Notes: generated by a model not told the origin, from the letters alone. Positions 8,725-17,457 are shown, counted from the first letter of the stretch. The stretch is DNA of 64,000 bases from Ruminococcaceae bacterium R-25 (GCA_003149065.1 QGFZ01000001.1:1426001-1490000); one strand, 5' to 3'. Made by a program: numbers and translations.

Positions 8725-10244
8725 CCGGCTCCTCCAAGAGTGTTTAATATAAGTAATACGGCTTCAATCACGACCGGAACTGTTACGGTATCAAACTCGC
8801 TTGGCGTAAACAACTCGGTCATAGTTCCAGCCACAGCGCCAATTAACGCTAACAATACAGCTTTGGGAATGTCAAGTTTCTGCGCAAACACAAGCACTAA
8901 GATTCCGCATATAAAAGATATTCCCAGCATCGCAAAACTGCCTTCCCATGACTTCTTTCCATCTGCAGGTTTAAATGTTACTTTGTGCTTTCCGAACGGG
9001 ATTCCGAAAAGAGCAGCAGCGCCATCACCTGCTCCCCACATAAGTATCGAAGCTGCTGCTAGATACGGCTCTCCGAATATGCCCCAGGCTACGGCTACGA
9101 GCACTGCAAACATTACAAGCAGCATTACCATGCTGAGCTTGATCTCGCCCTTTTTCTTCTGCACGAAAAACCTGTCGAACCACGGTTCTTTTTCGAGTAT
9201 CGTAAGAATCGGCCATAAGATAATTGCAAACACTAAAGAAGTAAGAACTATTGGCAGCCATTCCTTCGCGAAAATGACCATTAAGGAAATGCCCGTAAAA
9301 GCAACCAGGTGAAGAAGCTTTCTGAAAACATATTGAGGCGGTTTAAATATATACCTTATAGCGAGCAATATCACGACGCAGGGAACGATGAATAACACCA
9401 GCAATCCAAGGGAGCGCAGCGTCTCAACAAAAAGATTGATTTTTGAAAGCTTCTCCCAGAAATTAAGTATCAGCATTGAAGCGCCAAGCAAAGTTAAAAC
9501 AGCACCTGTAACAAGGCCTATCGTCCTGTTCTTTACGCGGTTTGCAAACTTTGCAGAAAGCAGTGAAGATATTGTCGCTACAGTGATGCAGACTAGCATA
9601 ATGTCCCACTTCTCGAGCACAATTGCAGGATGGATAAGTATGTGGCTCGTTGAAGCGATCAGAGCCGTAAATGTCATTATGAATGTACTGGTACCGACTG
9701 CCGTCTTAAGTTCCATTCCGAAAAATGCCGTAAAGATAATGAGCATCATCATGCCTCCGCCTGTTCCGACAAAACCTGTGCCAAATCCGACAGGAATACC
9801 GAACAGTATCGATATAAGCACTTCCTTAAGTCCAAGTTTCTCTCCTTTTCTGACCGGATTCTTACGGCTCGTATCAGGCTTTACAAGAAAACGGATTCCG
9901 ATGCAGAAAGTAAGGAATAACGTAAAGCTGCCAAGAACTACGTTTCCCGCGAGGAAAGCGACATAGCTGCCAACCGTGCACATGATCAATATTATGGTCA
10001 TAATCAGCCAGCCGCGCTTAAGATCGATATTCTTATGTTTTGCGTATGTATATGTCGTAACGGCAGAGCCTAAGATGTCTGAGGCAAGAGCTATCGCAGT
10101 AGCCTGATATGCCCCCGTCTCACCGGAGAACGAAGGACACAAAACAATAAGGATAGGAACCATGACAGTAGCAGCAGAAAGGCCTGCCAATCCCGTCCCT
10201 ATTCCTGCGCCCAAGGCTGCGATTATGCACCAAAACCATTCCAT
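8721..10244 (-). CDS. TauE/SafE-type permease fused to a dolichol/phytol kinase-like domain
   Basis: A 507-residue polytopic protein with two recognisable halves. Residues 5-265 follow the TSUP (sulfite/sulfonate exporter TauE/SafE) pattern: a Gly-rich first helix (GAGIGTGLAGLSAA) and a repeat of it at 150-165 (PVGFGTGFVGTGGG). Residues 300-507 match CTP-dependent dolichol/phytol kinases: RKLLH at 308-312, GAGDGAAALFG at 404-414, KKSWEGS at 430-436, and Glu477 with DTVTVP at 485-490. This kinase family phosphorylates polyprenols or phytol in the membrane. The ATG directly follows the stop of the glycosyltransferase gene (TAAATG) and the end overlaps the phosphatase gene. I infer a role in making or recycling a lipid-linked intermediate. 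A true frame fusion is seen, with no stop between the halves. Confidence 0.8.
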   Translation of the reverse strand: MEWFWCIIAALGAGIGTGLAGLSAATVMVPILIVLCPSFSGETGAYQATAIALASDILGSAVTTYTYAKHKNIDLKRGWLIMTIILIMCTVGSYVAFLAGNVVLGSFTLFLTFCIGIRFLVKPDTSRKNPVRKGEKLGLKEVLISILFGIPVGFGTGFVGTGGGMMMLIIFTAFFGMELKTAVGTSTFIMTFTALIASTSHILIHPAIVLEKWDIMLVCITVATISSLLSAKFANRVKNRTIGLVTGAVLTLLGASMLILNFWEKLSKINLFVETLRSLGLLVLFIVPCVVILLAIRYIFKPPQYVFRKLLHLVAFTGISLMVIFAKEWLPIVLTSLVFAIILWPILTILEKEPWFDRFFVQKKKGEIKLSMVMLLVMFAVLVAVAWGIFGEPYLAAASILMWGAGDGAAALFGIPFGKHKVTFKPADGKKSWEGSFAMLGISFICGILVLVFAQKLDIPKAVLLALIGAVAGTMTELFTPSEFDTVTVPVVIEAVLLILNTLGGAG

Positions 10245-11447
10245 TTAAGTCAGCACGCTCTCTATCAATCTGACGGCTTCAGCAATGCCGTGCTCTGTGC
10301 TTATCTTATCAGAAATTGCTTCGGCATTTCTCTTCTTCACGGCATATGTGCTGTTAAGTTCTTCAATGGCAGCTGTTATAGTCTGCTCTGAAAGTTTCTT
10401 CGCGTCGATATGCTTTGTCGCAACATCTTTTTTCTCCAATTGCATTGCAAAGCCCAGCTGGTCAAGAACGTGAGGCACGGGAATTGACGGAACACCATAT
10501 ATCATCGTAGCTGCCGTAGTTCCAAATCCGCAGTGGTGGATAACGCACTTTGCATTCTTAAAAAGCCAGCTGTGCGGAATGCCTCCGACAGCGATCATGG
10601 AATCAGGAAGCTCATAATCTTCAAGTGTTTTCGCAAAGCCCTGGATGACCGCCCTCTGCCCTGTTTTCTTAAATGCATTAACAAACATGTCGAGTCTTTT
10701 CCTGTCAGCCTCAGCTTCGAAAGACATCGCACCCAATGCAAGAACTATCGGCTTTTCACCACTCTCGATAAAAGCCTTGAGCTTCTCATCAGGAATGTAT
10801 TCTTCTTCCTCATCGTACCAGTAACCGGTGATGACATTCTTTGCTTCCCAGTAAGGGTTTCTGTCTATTACATACTTACTTATCGGAATGAGATTGAGCT
10901 TATCTGACATCTCCTCATCAGCTGATTTAACTGGCTTTAAACCGTATATCTTGCGGATCTTGTTAGTTGGTTTTGCAGCCTGCTTTGCGATGAATCCGCC
11001 GATAAGTTTTTCGGAAAACTTCTGCTTTCTGAGCTTCTCTCCGATCATCTCGGTCTGGAGAGTTACGTTGACTTTGGTGATACCCAAAACGCCTGCTTCA
11101 ACAGCACCCATCTGGCTGTGGGTAACGATTATGAGATCCTTGCCTTTGCAGATCTCATAGACCTCTTTTGAAGAGCCTTCGATTATCTTCATTATGAAGT
11201 TCATCGTCTTAAGAAGACTCATCATAGCGTTCGCGGACTTCCCGCGGATGATGGTCGTTTCTTTCTCGATATCGATATCAGGTCCTACGGGTTCGAAATG
11301 AACTCCAAAGCTTTCAACCAAACCGCGCCAGCAAGGGTGCGTTCCAAGAGTCACGTCATAACCCGCTTTCATCAGACCTTTGGAAAGATAAATGTACGGC
11401 TGGACATCACCTCTGGTGCCCATTGTAAACATCGCTATCTTCTTCAT
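10245..11447 (-). CDS. GT1-family glycosyltransferase (MGT/UGT type)
   Basis: A 400-residue GT-B glycosyltransferase. The N terminus MFTMGTRGDVQPYIYLSKGL and the donor-site region HHCGFGTTAATMIYGVPSIPVPHVLDQ (read from about residue 300) are typical of the family that includes macrolide glycosyltransferases and sterol or lipid glucosyltransferases. It should move a sugar from a nucleotide donor to a small hydrophobic acceptor. Its ATG overlaps the TetR stop by four bases, and the next gene begins right after its stop. Together with the downstream kinase-like membrane domain, a lipid or isoprenoid acceptor is plausible, but that is inference. Confidence 0.88.
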   Translation of the reverse strand: MKKIAMFTMGTRGDVQPYIYLSKGLMKAGYDVTLGTHPCWRGLVESFGVHFEPVGPDIDIEKETTIIRGKSANAMMSLLKTMNFIMKIIEGSSKEVYEICKGKDLIIVTHSQMGAVEAGVLGITKVNVTLQTEMIGEKLRKQKFSEKLIGGFIAKQAAKPTNKIRKIYGLKPVKSADEEMSDKLNLIPISKYVIDRNPYWEAKNVITGYWYDEEEEYIPDEKLKAFIESGEKPIVLALGAMSFEAEADRKRLDMFVNAFKKTGQRAVIQGFAKTLEDYELPDSMIAVGGIPHSWLFKNAKCVIHHCGFGTTAATMIYGVPSIPVPHVLDQLGFAMQLEKKDVATKHIDAKKLSEQTITAAIEELNSTYAVKKRNAEAISDKISTEHGIAEAVRLIESVLT

Positions 11448-12043
11448 GACATGAACCTTCTTTTCATGAGATCATGGACTTCCTTCTGGTAAGCCTTTTT
11501 GCGCTTTTCGGTAAGCTCTCCGTTAAGAAGATATTTGAATGTCAGCATCGTCATGTATGCATGGTATTCTTTCACGATCCATTCAACGTCTTTCTCAGGG
11601 AAGACACCTGTTGCTGCAAGCTTTTTAAATATATTCATCTGGATCTCAAGGGGATCGGTAAACAAGGTCTTCTCATAAAGAGCTCTGATCTCTTCGTTAT
11701 GGAACTGCTCGATCATCATGAGCCTTAACATCAGATTGCAGAACGGATCAAAAAGATAGCTGTCCATCATGTATGAATCCACCATCTGGTTTTCGATATT
11801 CTTGCCCTTTTTCTTGGCCGGCTTTTCCGTGATCTCATCAACATGTGTCAGAAGTCCGTCTATGTGAGTTCTGAACTTTTCCACGAGCGAATCCAGAATG
11901 TCTTTTTTATTCTTGAAGTGATAATAGAGCGTACTCTCCTTGATACCTACTTCGCCGCAGATATCCCTAATAGACACAGCCTCATATCCTCTCTCGGAGA
12001 ACATGTGAAGTGCAACATCCATTATCTTTTCTCTGGTATTCAT
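11444..12043 (-). CDS. TetR-family transcriptional repressor
   Basis: A 199-residue regulator with an N-terminal TetR helix-turn-helix (residues 1-50: MNTREKIMDVALHMFSERGY, then IKESTLYYHFKNKKDILD). The C-terminal half is helical and variable, as expected for ligand binding. GAGAGG precedes the ATG. Two near-identical palindromes lie in its own promoter, so it very likely represses itself and the three coupled downstream genes. Its ligand is probably a substrate or product of the glycosyltransferase/permease-kinase system, or a toxic compound they handle; neither can be decided here. Confidence 0.93.
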   Translation of the reverse strand: MNTREKIMDVALHMFSERGYEAVSIRDICGEVGIKESTLYYHFKNKKDILDSLVEKFRTHIDGLLTHVDEITEKPAKKKGKNIENQMVDSYMMDSYLFDPFCNLMLRLMMIEQFHNEEIRALYEKTLFTDPLEIQMNIFKKLAATGVFPEKDVEWIVKEYHAYMTMLTFKYLLNGELTEKRKKAYQKEVHDLMKRRFMS

Positions 12044-12054
12044 GGCAAGACCTC

Positions 12055-12102
12055 TCTAACGATTGTTAGAGAAAGTTTATCTAACGACTGTTAGATTGTC
12101 AA
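12055..12102 (-). promoter_or_regulatory. tetR operon promoter with two TetR operators
   Basis: On the minus strand, TTGACA (12097-12102) and TAAACT (12074-12079) are separated by exactly 17 bases. That spacer is filled by operator 1 (palindrome ATCTAAC-N4-GTTAGAT, 12079-12096). Operator 2 (TCTAAC-N4-GTTAGA, 12055-12070) covers the region just after the start point. The paired perfect palindromes are strong evidence for autorepression by the adjacent TetR protein. Confidence 0.88.
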
Positions 12103-12114
12103 CAGGAGATCTTG

Positions 12115-12987
12115 TTAGAGGTCGAAAATGCTGATCTGTCTATCGGGAAGATCGTTCATATACCTGAAGCACTCATCAGGATCAGACATCATCCCGTTCG
12201 CCTTACATATGCGTTTCATTATCCTCATGAGCTTTGCGCTGTCGGGGCTCTGAACATCATAAGCATTTCCGTATGTGCTCATGTATCTGTACTTAAGACC
12301 TGGGAAATTCTTTTCGAGAGCGGAATAGAAATACTCCCTGTCACCTTCTCTTAAAGTAACGCCCATGCCAAAACAGATTATGCCTTTAACGCCGACTCTG
12401 GCGCATTCATTTAAGATGGCGGTGATATTCTCTTCCGTATCATTAATAAACGGCAGGATCGGAGAAAGCCAGACAATGGTAGGAATACCGCGCTTCTGCA
12501 TTTCTTCCAGAACTTCTATCCTTCTTTTGGTATTGCAGACATTGGGTTCCAGGATACTGCAGAGATCATCATCGTAAGTAGTAAGCGTCATCTGAACAAC
12601 GCATTTTGCATCCTTATTAATCGCATCCAAAAGATCAATATCATCCAGGATCATGTCAGACTTTGTCTGGATCGCTAATCCGAATCTGTACTTGTGGATT
12701 ATCTCCAGGCACTTTCTGGTGAGCCTTAAATCCTTTTCGCAATGCATGTAGGGATCAGACATTGAACCCGTTCCTATCATGCACTTTTCTCTTTTAGACT
12801 TAAGCGAACGTTCCAAAAGTTCAGGCGCATTCTGCTTAACCTCAATGTCTTCAAACTGATGTTTGAACTGGTAGCAAAGGCTCCTGCTGTCACAATAAAT
12901 GCAGCCGTGGGTACAGCCACGGTAGATATTCATTCCGTGAAAACCGTCCTTGTTATGGATCAAACCCCTTGCTTCTACAAAATGCAT
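12115..12987 (-). CDS. Radical SAM protein, SPL-like family
   Basis: A 290-residue radical SAM protein. The 4Fe-4S motif C-x3-C-x2-C is at Cys25, Cys29 and Cys32 (YRGCTHGCIYCDSR), followed by GTGSMSDPYMHCE and IQTKSDMILDDIDLL. This layout matches the family annotated as SPL radical SAM (related to spore photoproduct lyase and to Rv2578c), whose substrates are mostly unknown. It starts one base after the Nudix gene stop and belongs to the minus-strand run of ABC exporter, HAD and Nudix genes. The three residues at the C terminus (FDL) are unremarkable. Confidence 0.85.
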   Translation of the reverse strand: MHFVEARGLIHNKDGFHGMNIYRGCTHGCIYCDSRSLCYQFKHQFEDIEVKQNAPELLERSLKSKREKCMIGTGSMSDPYMHCEKDLRLTRKCLEIIHKYRFGLAIQTKSDMILDDIDLLDAINKDAKCVVQMTLTTYDDDLCSILEPNVCNTKRRIEVLEEMQKRGIPTIVWLSPILPFINDTEENITAILNECARVGVKGIICFGMGVTLREGDREYFYSALEKNFPGLKYRYMSTYGNAYDVQSPDSAKLMRIMKRICKANGMMSDPDECFRYMNDLPDRQISIFDL

Positions 12988-12988
12988 C

Positions 12989-13477
12989 TTATGCCTGTTC
13001 TTTATAAGCTAAAAGCGCCAGGTTTTCGCGCCTGTAAAGACCGTAGTCGGCAATATTACTATCATGAAATCTCTCATAGTCTCCGAATATCTCAACAGCC
13101 TTATCCATAGGGATCCATGCGAGTTCATATCCTGCTTCGATCTCGCCGGCTGTGAGATGCTGAACGCCTGTATTTTCGATCAATTCACAGACAAAGTAGT
13201 GATTGATGTGACGCCAGTCTTCGAAAAGCTCTTCGATAACGAGATACTCTTCTGCTGCCTTTACCTTTATGCCTGTCTCTTCCAAGATCTCGCGCTCGCA
13301 GCAGTCAGCATAAGACTCGCCCTCTTCAACGCCGCCACCCGGAATCAGATACTTGTTGTTATTCGACTCAAAGCACAAAAGAACATTGCCGTCTTTTACG
13401 ACAATGCCACGGCATGCATGGCGGAGGTGTTTGACATAACCTAAATAGTCATCGTTGATTAGTTCTAACTTTTTCAT
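12989..13477 (-). CDS. Nudix hydrolase
   Basis: A 162-residue Nudix protein. The Nudix box occupies residues 47-69: GGGVEEGES, then REILEETG, giving the metal-binding G-x5-E-x7-RE-x2-EE-x-G pattern. Such enzymes hydrolyse nucleoside diphosphates linked to another group; the substrate is not predictable here. The ATG at 13477 is chosen because GGGGGA stands six bases before it; upstream in-frame starts would run into the HAD gene. It lies 13 bases after the HAD stop and one base before the radical SAM gene, so the three are probably one transcript. Confidence 0.9.
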   Translation of the reverse strand: MKKLELINDDYLGYVKHLRHACRGIVVKDGNVLLCFESNNNKYLIPGGGVEEGESYADCCEREILEETGIKVKAAEEYLVIEELFEDWRHINHYFVCELIENTGVQHLTAGEIEAGYELAWIPMDKAVEIFGDYERFHDSNIADYGLYRRENLALLAYKEQA

Positions 13478-13490
13478 AATGTCCCCCATA

Positions 13491-14135
13491 TCAGAACAGA
13501 TCCGGGACATCAGAAGGCTTGGCAAGAATATACTCAGCGCCTGCATTCCTCAATTCCTCATCTGATCCGTATCCCCATAAAACTCCGGCGCTCTTCAGAT
13601 CATTTGCCTTTGCGCCTTCTATATCGTGATAGCGGTCTCCCACCATCAGGATCTCAGATTTATCAGATGCTCCCATATCTTCCAACAGATGAGCGATAAC
13701 GTCTTCTTTCTTGCTGATCCTGCCATCCATTGTGGCAGCGCCGAAGTATGTAAAATACTTCTTCAGATCAAAATGCTCAAGGATCTTAAGAGAAAACTCG
13801 TAAGGTTTTGATGTTGCAAGAGCAATGACAACGCCCTTATTCTGGAGCTCTTCTAACATCTGGGGAATGCCGTCGTAGACTTTGTTTTCGAAAAGTCCCG
13901 TTACGCTGAAATATTCCCTGTAATACTTGATTGCCTGAATCGCCTGTTCTTCAGTAAAGCCATAGAAAGTCTTGAATGAATAATCCAACGGCGGACCGAT
14001 AAACGGATAGAGTTCAGATCTGTCCTCTACATGAATTTCGTATTTCTCTAAAGCATGCATGACGGAATTCGTGATTCCGATCGCAGGATCTGTCAGAGTG
14101 CCGTCAAGGTCAAACAAACAATACTTAAAACCCAT
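13491..14135 (-). CDS. HAD-family phosphatase (phosphoglycolate phosphatase-like)
   Basis: A 214-residue HAD hydrolase of subfamily IA. The nucleophile motif is FDLDGTLTD (Asp9 and Asp11). Motif II is ALATSKP, the conserved Lys lies in the RISKKEDVI region, and motif III is MVGDRYHDIEGAK. A helical cap sits between residues 15 and 85. Members dephosphorylate phosphoglycolate, pyrophosphate or sugar phosphates; the exact substrate is open. GGGAGG precedes the ATG, 14 bases after the ABC exporter gene. Confidence 0.9.
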   Translation of the reverse strand: MGFKYCLFDLDGTLTDPAIGITNSVMHALEKYEIHVEDRSELYPFIGPPLDYSFKTFYGFTEEQAIQAIKYYREYFSVTGLFENKVYDGIPQMLEELQNKGVVIALATSKPYEFSLKILEHFDLKKYFTYFGAATMDGRISKKEDVIAHLLEDMGASDKSEILMVGDRYHDIEGAKANDLKSAGVLWGYGSDEELRNAGAEYILAKPSDVPDLF

Positions 14136-14149
14136 TATCTAATCCTCCC

Positions 14150-15877
14150 TCATGCATTCCACTTATAGAGTCCTGCGTAGATACCGTCCTTAGCCATGAG
14201 CTCGTCATGAGTGCCGCTCTCTTCGATTCCGTTTTCTGTAAGAACTAGGATACGCTCAGCATTTCTAACCGTTGATAAACGGTGAGCGATGACTATCGTC
14301 GTTCTGTTCTTAGCGAGCTTTTCCAATGACTCTTTTACGATGTTTTCACTCTCGTTATCAAGAGCACTCGTAGCCTCATCAAAGATAAGAATAGGCGGGT
14401 TCTTCAAAAATACTCTCGCAATAGAAAGCCTCTGCTTCTGTCCGCCTGAGAGCTTAATGCCGCGCTGTCCGATATCGGTATCGTAACCGTTCGGAAGTTC
14501 CATTATGAAGTCATGCGCGTTAGCAAGCTTTGCTGCTGCGATTATCTCTTCCTTGGTTGAACCGGGCTTGCCGTAGCTTATGTTTTCAAGCACGGTTCCT
14601 GCAAAAAGATAAACATCCTGCTGCACTATTCCGATGTGATCTCTAAGGCTCTTAAGCTTGATATCACGGATGTCTTTTCCGTCGATCTTAATGTCGCCGT
14701 TGGTTACATCGTAGAATCTCGGAATGAGGCTGCAGAGCGTTGTCTTACCGCCGCCTGAAGAACCTACAAGAGCAACATAGGAACCGGCTTCGATATCAAG
14801 ATTGATATGACGCAATACTCTGTGCGCTCCGTCCTTATACTTGAACGATACGTCTTCAAATAAGATATCGCCTTTAACGTCAGTCAGCTCAACAGCGCCT
14901 TCACGGTCTTTGATATCAGGTTCGATATTAAGGATCTCAGTAAATCTCTCAAAGCCTGTATAGCCATTCTGGAACTGCTCCGTGAAATCGACAATGACTC
15001 TGATCGGTTCCGTGAAAGTATTAATGTACAAAAGGAACGCGATAAAGTCAGGTATCTCAACCAGGCCGTCTGAAATAAGAACAGCACCGGTAATGATGAC
15101 TACGATATTTACCAGAAGGATAAATGCAGTCATGCCGGACTGGAACAGGCCTAAATAAAGATAGCTGTTCTTCTTGGTCTTTAAGAAAGCATCATTGCCT
15201 TCTTTAAACTTGGCAATCTCGATATCTTCATTGGCAAATGACTTAACGACTCTGATGCCCGAGAGATTGTCTTCAGTTCTCGAATTGATATCTGCAACCT
15301 TTTTTCTGTTCTCTTTGAAAGTCTTTCTCATCTTCTTGTTTAGGAAGAAAACGTAGATGAACATAAACGGCAGGATAATGAACGATGCAGCAGTCAAATA
15401 CTTGCTTATGCCAAACAGGATGATGAATGCGCCGACGATCTTGATCAGGGATATTACGATGTTTTCAGGACCGTGATGCAGGAGTTCAGTAATATCAAAA
15501 AGGTCATTCGTGATCCTGCTCATCAGCTGTCCGACCTTCTGGTCGTCAAAGAATGAGAATGACAGTTTCTGATAGTGCTCGAAAATCTCGGCACGCATGT
15601 TATATTCCATCTTCGCGCCCATAACATGACCGATATTGGTTATATAGAAGTTAGATAAGAACTGGACCACCACAAGACCTATGAGAAGTATTCCGAGCTG
15701 GATTATCCTCTCTTTGGCGCCTTCTTCAAGATATATAACTTCAGAGGTTATATAACGGACTATAAGAGGAATGACCAGTGCTATTGCAGAAGCCACGACA
15801 GCAAAGAACATATCCAAAAGGAATGTTCCCATATATGGCTTATAGTAGCTAATGAGCTTTTTCAGATTCTTTAACAT
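14150..15877 (-). CDS. ABC exporter, fused permease and ATPase
   Basis: A 575-residue half-transporter. Residues 1-320 form a six-helix type IV (exporter) membrane domain. The nucleotide-binding domain follows, with Walker A GSSGGGKTT near residue 372, signature LSGGQKQR near 476, Walker B ILIFDEATSALD, and the H-loop IVIAHRLSTV. It should act as a dimer and export a lipid, peptide or drug. It stands alone without a partner half-transporter, so a homodimer is likely. The start is supported by GGGGAA before the ATG. It may be cotranscribed with the VOC and DUF5680-like genes 39 bases upstream and with the HAD gene downstream. Confidence 0.95.
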   Translation of the reverse strand: MLKNLKKLISYYKPYMGTFLLDMFFAVVASAIALVIPLIVRYITSEVIYLEEGAKERIIQLGILLIGLVVVQFLSNFYITNIGHVMGAKMEYNMRAEIFEHYQKLSFSFFDDQKVGQLMSRITNDLFDITELLHHGPENIVISLIKIVGAFIILFGISKYLTAASFIILPFMFIYVFFLNKKMRKTFKENRKKVADINSRTEDNLSGIRVVKSFANEDIEIAKFKEGNDAFLKTKKNSYLYLGLFQSGMTAFILLVNIVVIITGAVLISDGLVEIPDFIAFLLYINTFTEPIRVIVDFTEQFQNGYTGFERFTEILNIEPDIKDREGAVELTDVKGDILFEDVSFKYKDGAHRVLRHINLDIEAGSYVALVGSSGGGKTTLCSLIPRFYDVTNGDIKIDGKDIRDIKLKSLRDHIGIVQQDVYLFAGTVLENISYGKPGSTKEEIIAAAKLANAHDFIMELPNGYDTDIGQRGIKLSGGQKQRLSIARVFLKNPPILIFDEATSALDNESENIVKESLEKLAKNRTTIVIAHRLSTVRNAERILVLTENGIEESGTHDELMAKDGIYAGLYKWNA

Positions 15878-15916
15878 TCGATATTCCCCAAAAATGAATT
15901 TCCGAACATTATACTC

Positions 15917-16357
15917 TTATTCGATGATTCCGCCATGGAAATAACACTCGTAGATCTTATTTCCCTTATAACTTATGGTCTCATAGCCCTGAAACCATTC
16001 AAAATCCCCTGTAACATCACACTTAAACGTGTAATCGCCGTTCGTATATGTATCAGGTCCTCTGAAAGGCTTATCGTAAGGCACATTGAGCAAAGCTTCC
16101 TTTAGAAAATCTCCGCTGAAGTTATCACCAGTTACTCTTCCGGCGTAATTCATGCTCCAGTAAGGCTTATCTGCGATCCACAAAGCCTCTTCTCCGGCAA
16201 ACTTATTGCCGCCTAAATATGTATCGTAATACTTCAGATCATCTTCTTTATATACCAGATCGTGAGAACCTGTCCTTGAAGATGCCGTCTCAGCGCCTTT
16301 GCCTGCATAAGTTGCCTTCTTTGCCCTGATTAAAAACTCGATTATCCTGTTATCCAT
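15917..16357 (-). CDS. DUF5680-like protein
   Basis: A 146-residue soluble protein. The N terminus IIEFLIRAKKATYAGKGAE followed by SSRTGSHDLVYKEDDLKYYDTYLGG and a later LWIADKPYWSMNYAGRV is the pattern I associate with DUF5680 proteins, which have no known reaction. Its start overlaps the VOC gene end by eight bases, so the two are translationally coupled. In other Firmicutes this domain is sometimes joined to an HTH domain; no HTH is present here. Confidence 0.75.
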   Translation of the reverse strand: MDNRIIEFLIRAKKATYAGKGAETASSRTGSHDLVYKEDDLKYYDTYLGGNKFAGEEALWIADKPYWSMNYAGRVTGDNFSGDFLKEALLNVPYDKPFRGPDTYTNGDYTFKCDVTGDFEWFQGYETISYKGNKIYECYFHGGIIE

Positions 16358-16784
16358 TTTTCTCTTCCAATACGTATTTATCTTTTACTTCGTAAGGCTT
16401 GTTCCATGAACCGATCTCAATAATGTTTCCTTCAGGATCAGCTACATAACATGTCCTCTGCCCCCACGGTTCGTCTTCAGGTTCTAAGACAGATACAGCT
16501 CCGCCATCAATTGCTTTCTTATATGCAGCATCCACTTCTTCAAATGAGTCAACATAGAGAGCTATCTCATAGTGGCCGTTCAAGCCCTTAACATATTCAT
16601 ATCTGCGGCTGGTCATCTTTTCAAAATCATTTCTGCCATAAAACAGGAATAAAGTACCGTCCTTGACCAGATAGACATTGCCTGTATCTTCCGGTTCCTT
16701 TATCTCAAAGCCCAAAACGTCCCTGTAGAACCTGATCATCTTACCCATATCTTCTACAAAGATTCCGAATCCGTCTAATCTCAT
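16350..16784 (-). CDS. VOC family (glyoxalase/bleomycin-resistance-like) protein
   Basis: A 144-residue vicinal oxygen chelate protein. The two beta-alpha-beta-beta-beta units are clear: MRLDGFGIFVEDMGKMIRFY with FYRDVLGFE, and HYEIALYVDSFEEVDAAY with CYVADPEGNIIEIGSW at the end. Metal ligands would be a His/Glu set, with the terminal Glu in NIIEIG. Members include glyoxalases, dioxygenases and antibiotic-binding proteins. The ATG at 16784 has GGGGAGG eight bases before it; an in-frame ATG at 16823 has none. Confidence 0.88.
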   Translation of the reverse strand: MRLDGFGIFVEDMGKMIRFYRDVLGFEIKEPEDTGNVYLVKDGTLFLFYGRNDFEKMTSRRYEYVKGLNGHYEIALYVDSFEEVDAAYKKAIDGGAVSVLEPEDEPWGQRTCYVADPEGNIIEIGSWNKPYEVKDKYVLEEKNG

Positions 16785-16866
16785 ATCCTTATCCTCCCCT
16801 GCTTTATTGCCTAATACTAACATAAGTCCCGTTCTGTTTTGCGGCCAATTCTCACGCGGATAGAAT

Positions 16867-16897
16867 AATACCCTCTGCCTTGGTTACAGAGGGTATT
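16867..16897 (-). terminator. Hairpin terminator after the 174-residue unknown gene
   Basis: A perfect 11-base inverted repeat (AATACCCTCTG and CAGAGGGTATT) with a nine-base loop. It lies between the stop of the minus-strand gene at 16933 and the VOC gene. The T-rich tract after it is short, so termination may be partial. Confidence 0.6.
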
Positions 16898-16932
16898 ACC
16901 TGTTGTGCTAAATACTCTTAATAGGAGCTTAT

Positions 16933-17457
16933 TTAATCCCAAGTCTTATTGTCCCAGTTTGACTTCTCCCAGGTGTGGAAGCCGTCGAGAAGTGTCATCA
17001 TTATCATTTCGCGCATAGGCGTTGGGAAAACATTCAGTTCATTATTGATCTGTGCTTTAAAAGCGTTGAAGTCTTCCCGGAGAGCCCTTAACACCGCGCC
17101 TTCTCTTAATTTAGAGTCAGATATCTTAAAGTTGCTTATAGTCTTTCTAAGAAGTCTCGGGTCCGAATTATCGATTACCACCGGTTTTTCCATGATCTCT
17201 GATGCATCTGTCAATCCAAATCCCCAATCGGAGAGCACTGACTCTGCTACCATATTTATGACTCCGTAACTTGAATCCTCCGACGGATCCAGTTTCTTAA
17301 CAGTTATGTCTTTTGCTTTAACGCCCTTGAGAAGCAGATCCACCATATCGGATCTGATCTTGACGCCAAGAAGGAATAATTTCTGGTCATCTAACTTTTT
17401 TGTATCATCAAAATAAACAATCGGCTCATCAACATATCTTTCAAGATCAAAAACCAT
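16933..17457 (-). CDS. Unrecognised 174-residue protein
   Basis: I do not recognise this family. The protein is soluble, without signal peptide or membrane segment. It is acidic in its N-terminal half (MVFDLERYVDEPIVYFDDTKK) and has a helical C-terminal part ending in WEKSNWDNKTWD, rich in Trp and Asn. GGAGG lies before the ATG at 17457, making that start better than one five codons upstream. It has its own likely terminator hairpin downstream and appears monocistronic. Confidence 0.7.
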   Translation of the reverse strand: MVFDLERYVDEPIVYFDDTKKLDDQKLFLLGVKIRSDMVDLLLKGVKAKDITVKKLDPSEDSSYGVINMVAESVLSDWGFGLTDASEIMEKPVVIDNSDPRLLRKTISNFKISDSKLREGAVLRALREDFNAFKAQINNELNVFPTPMREMIMMTLLDGFHTWEKSNWDNKTWD

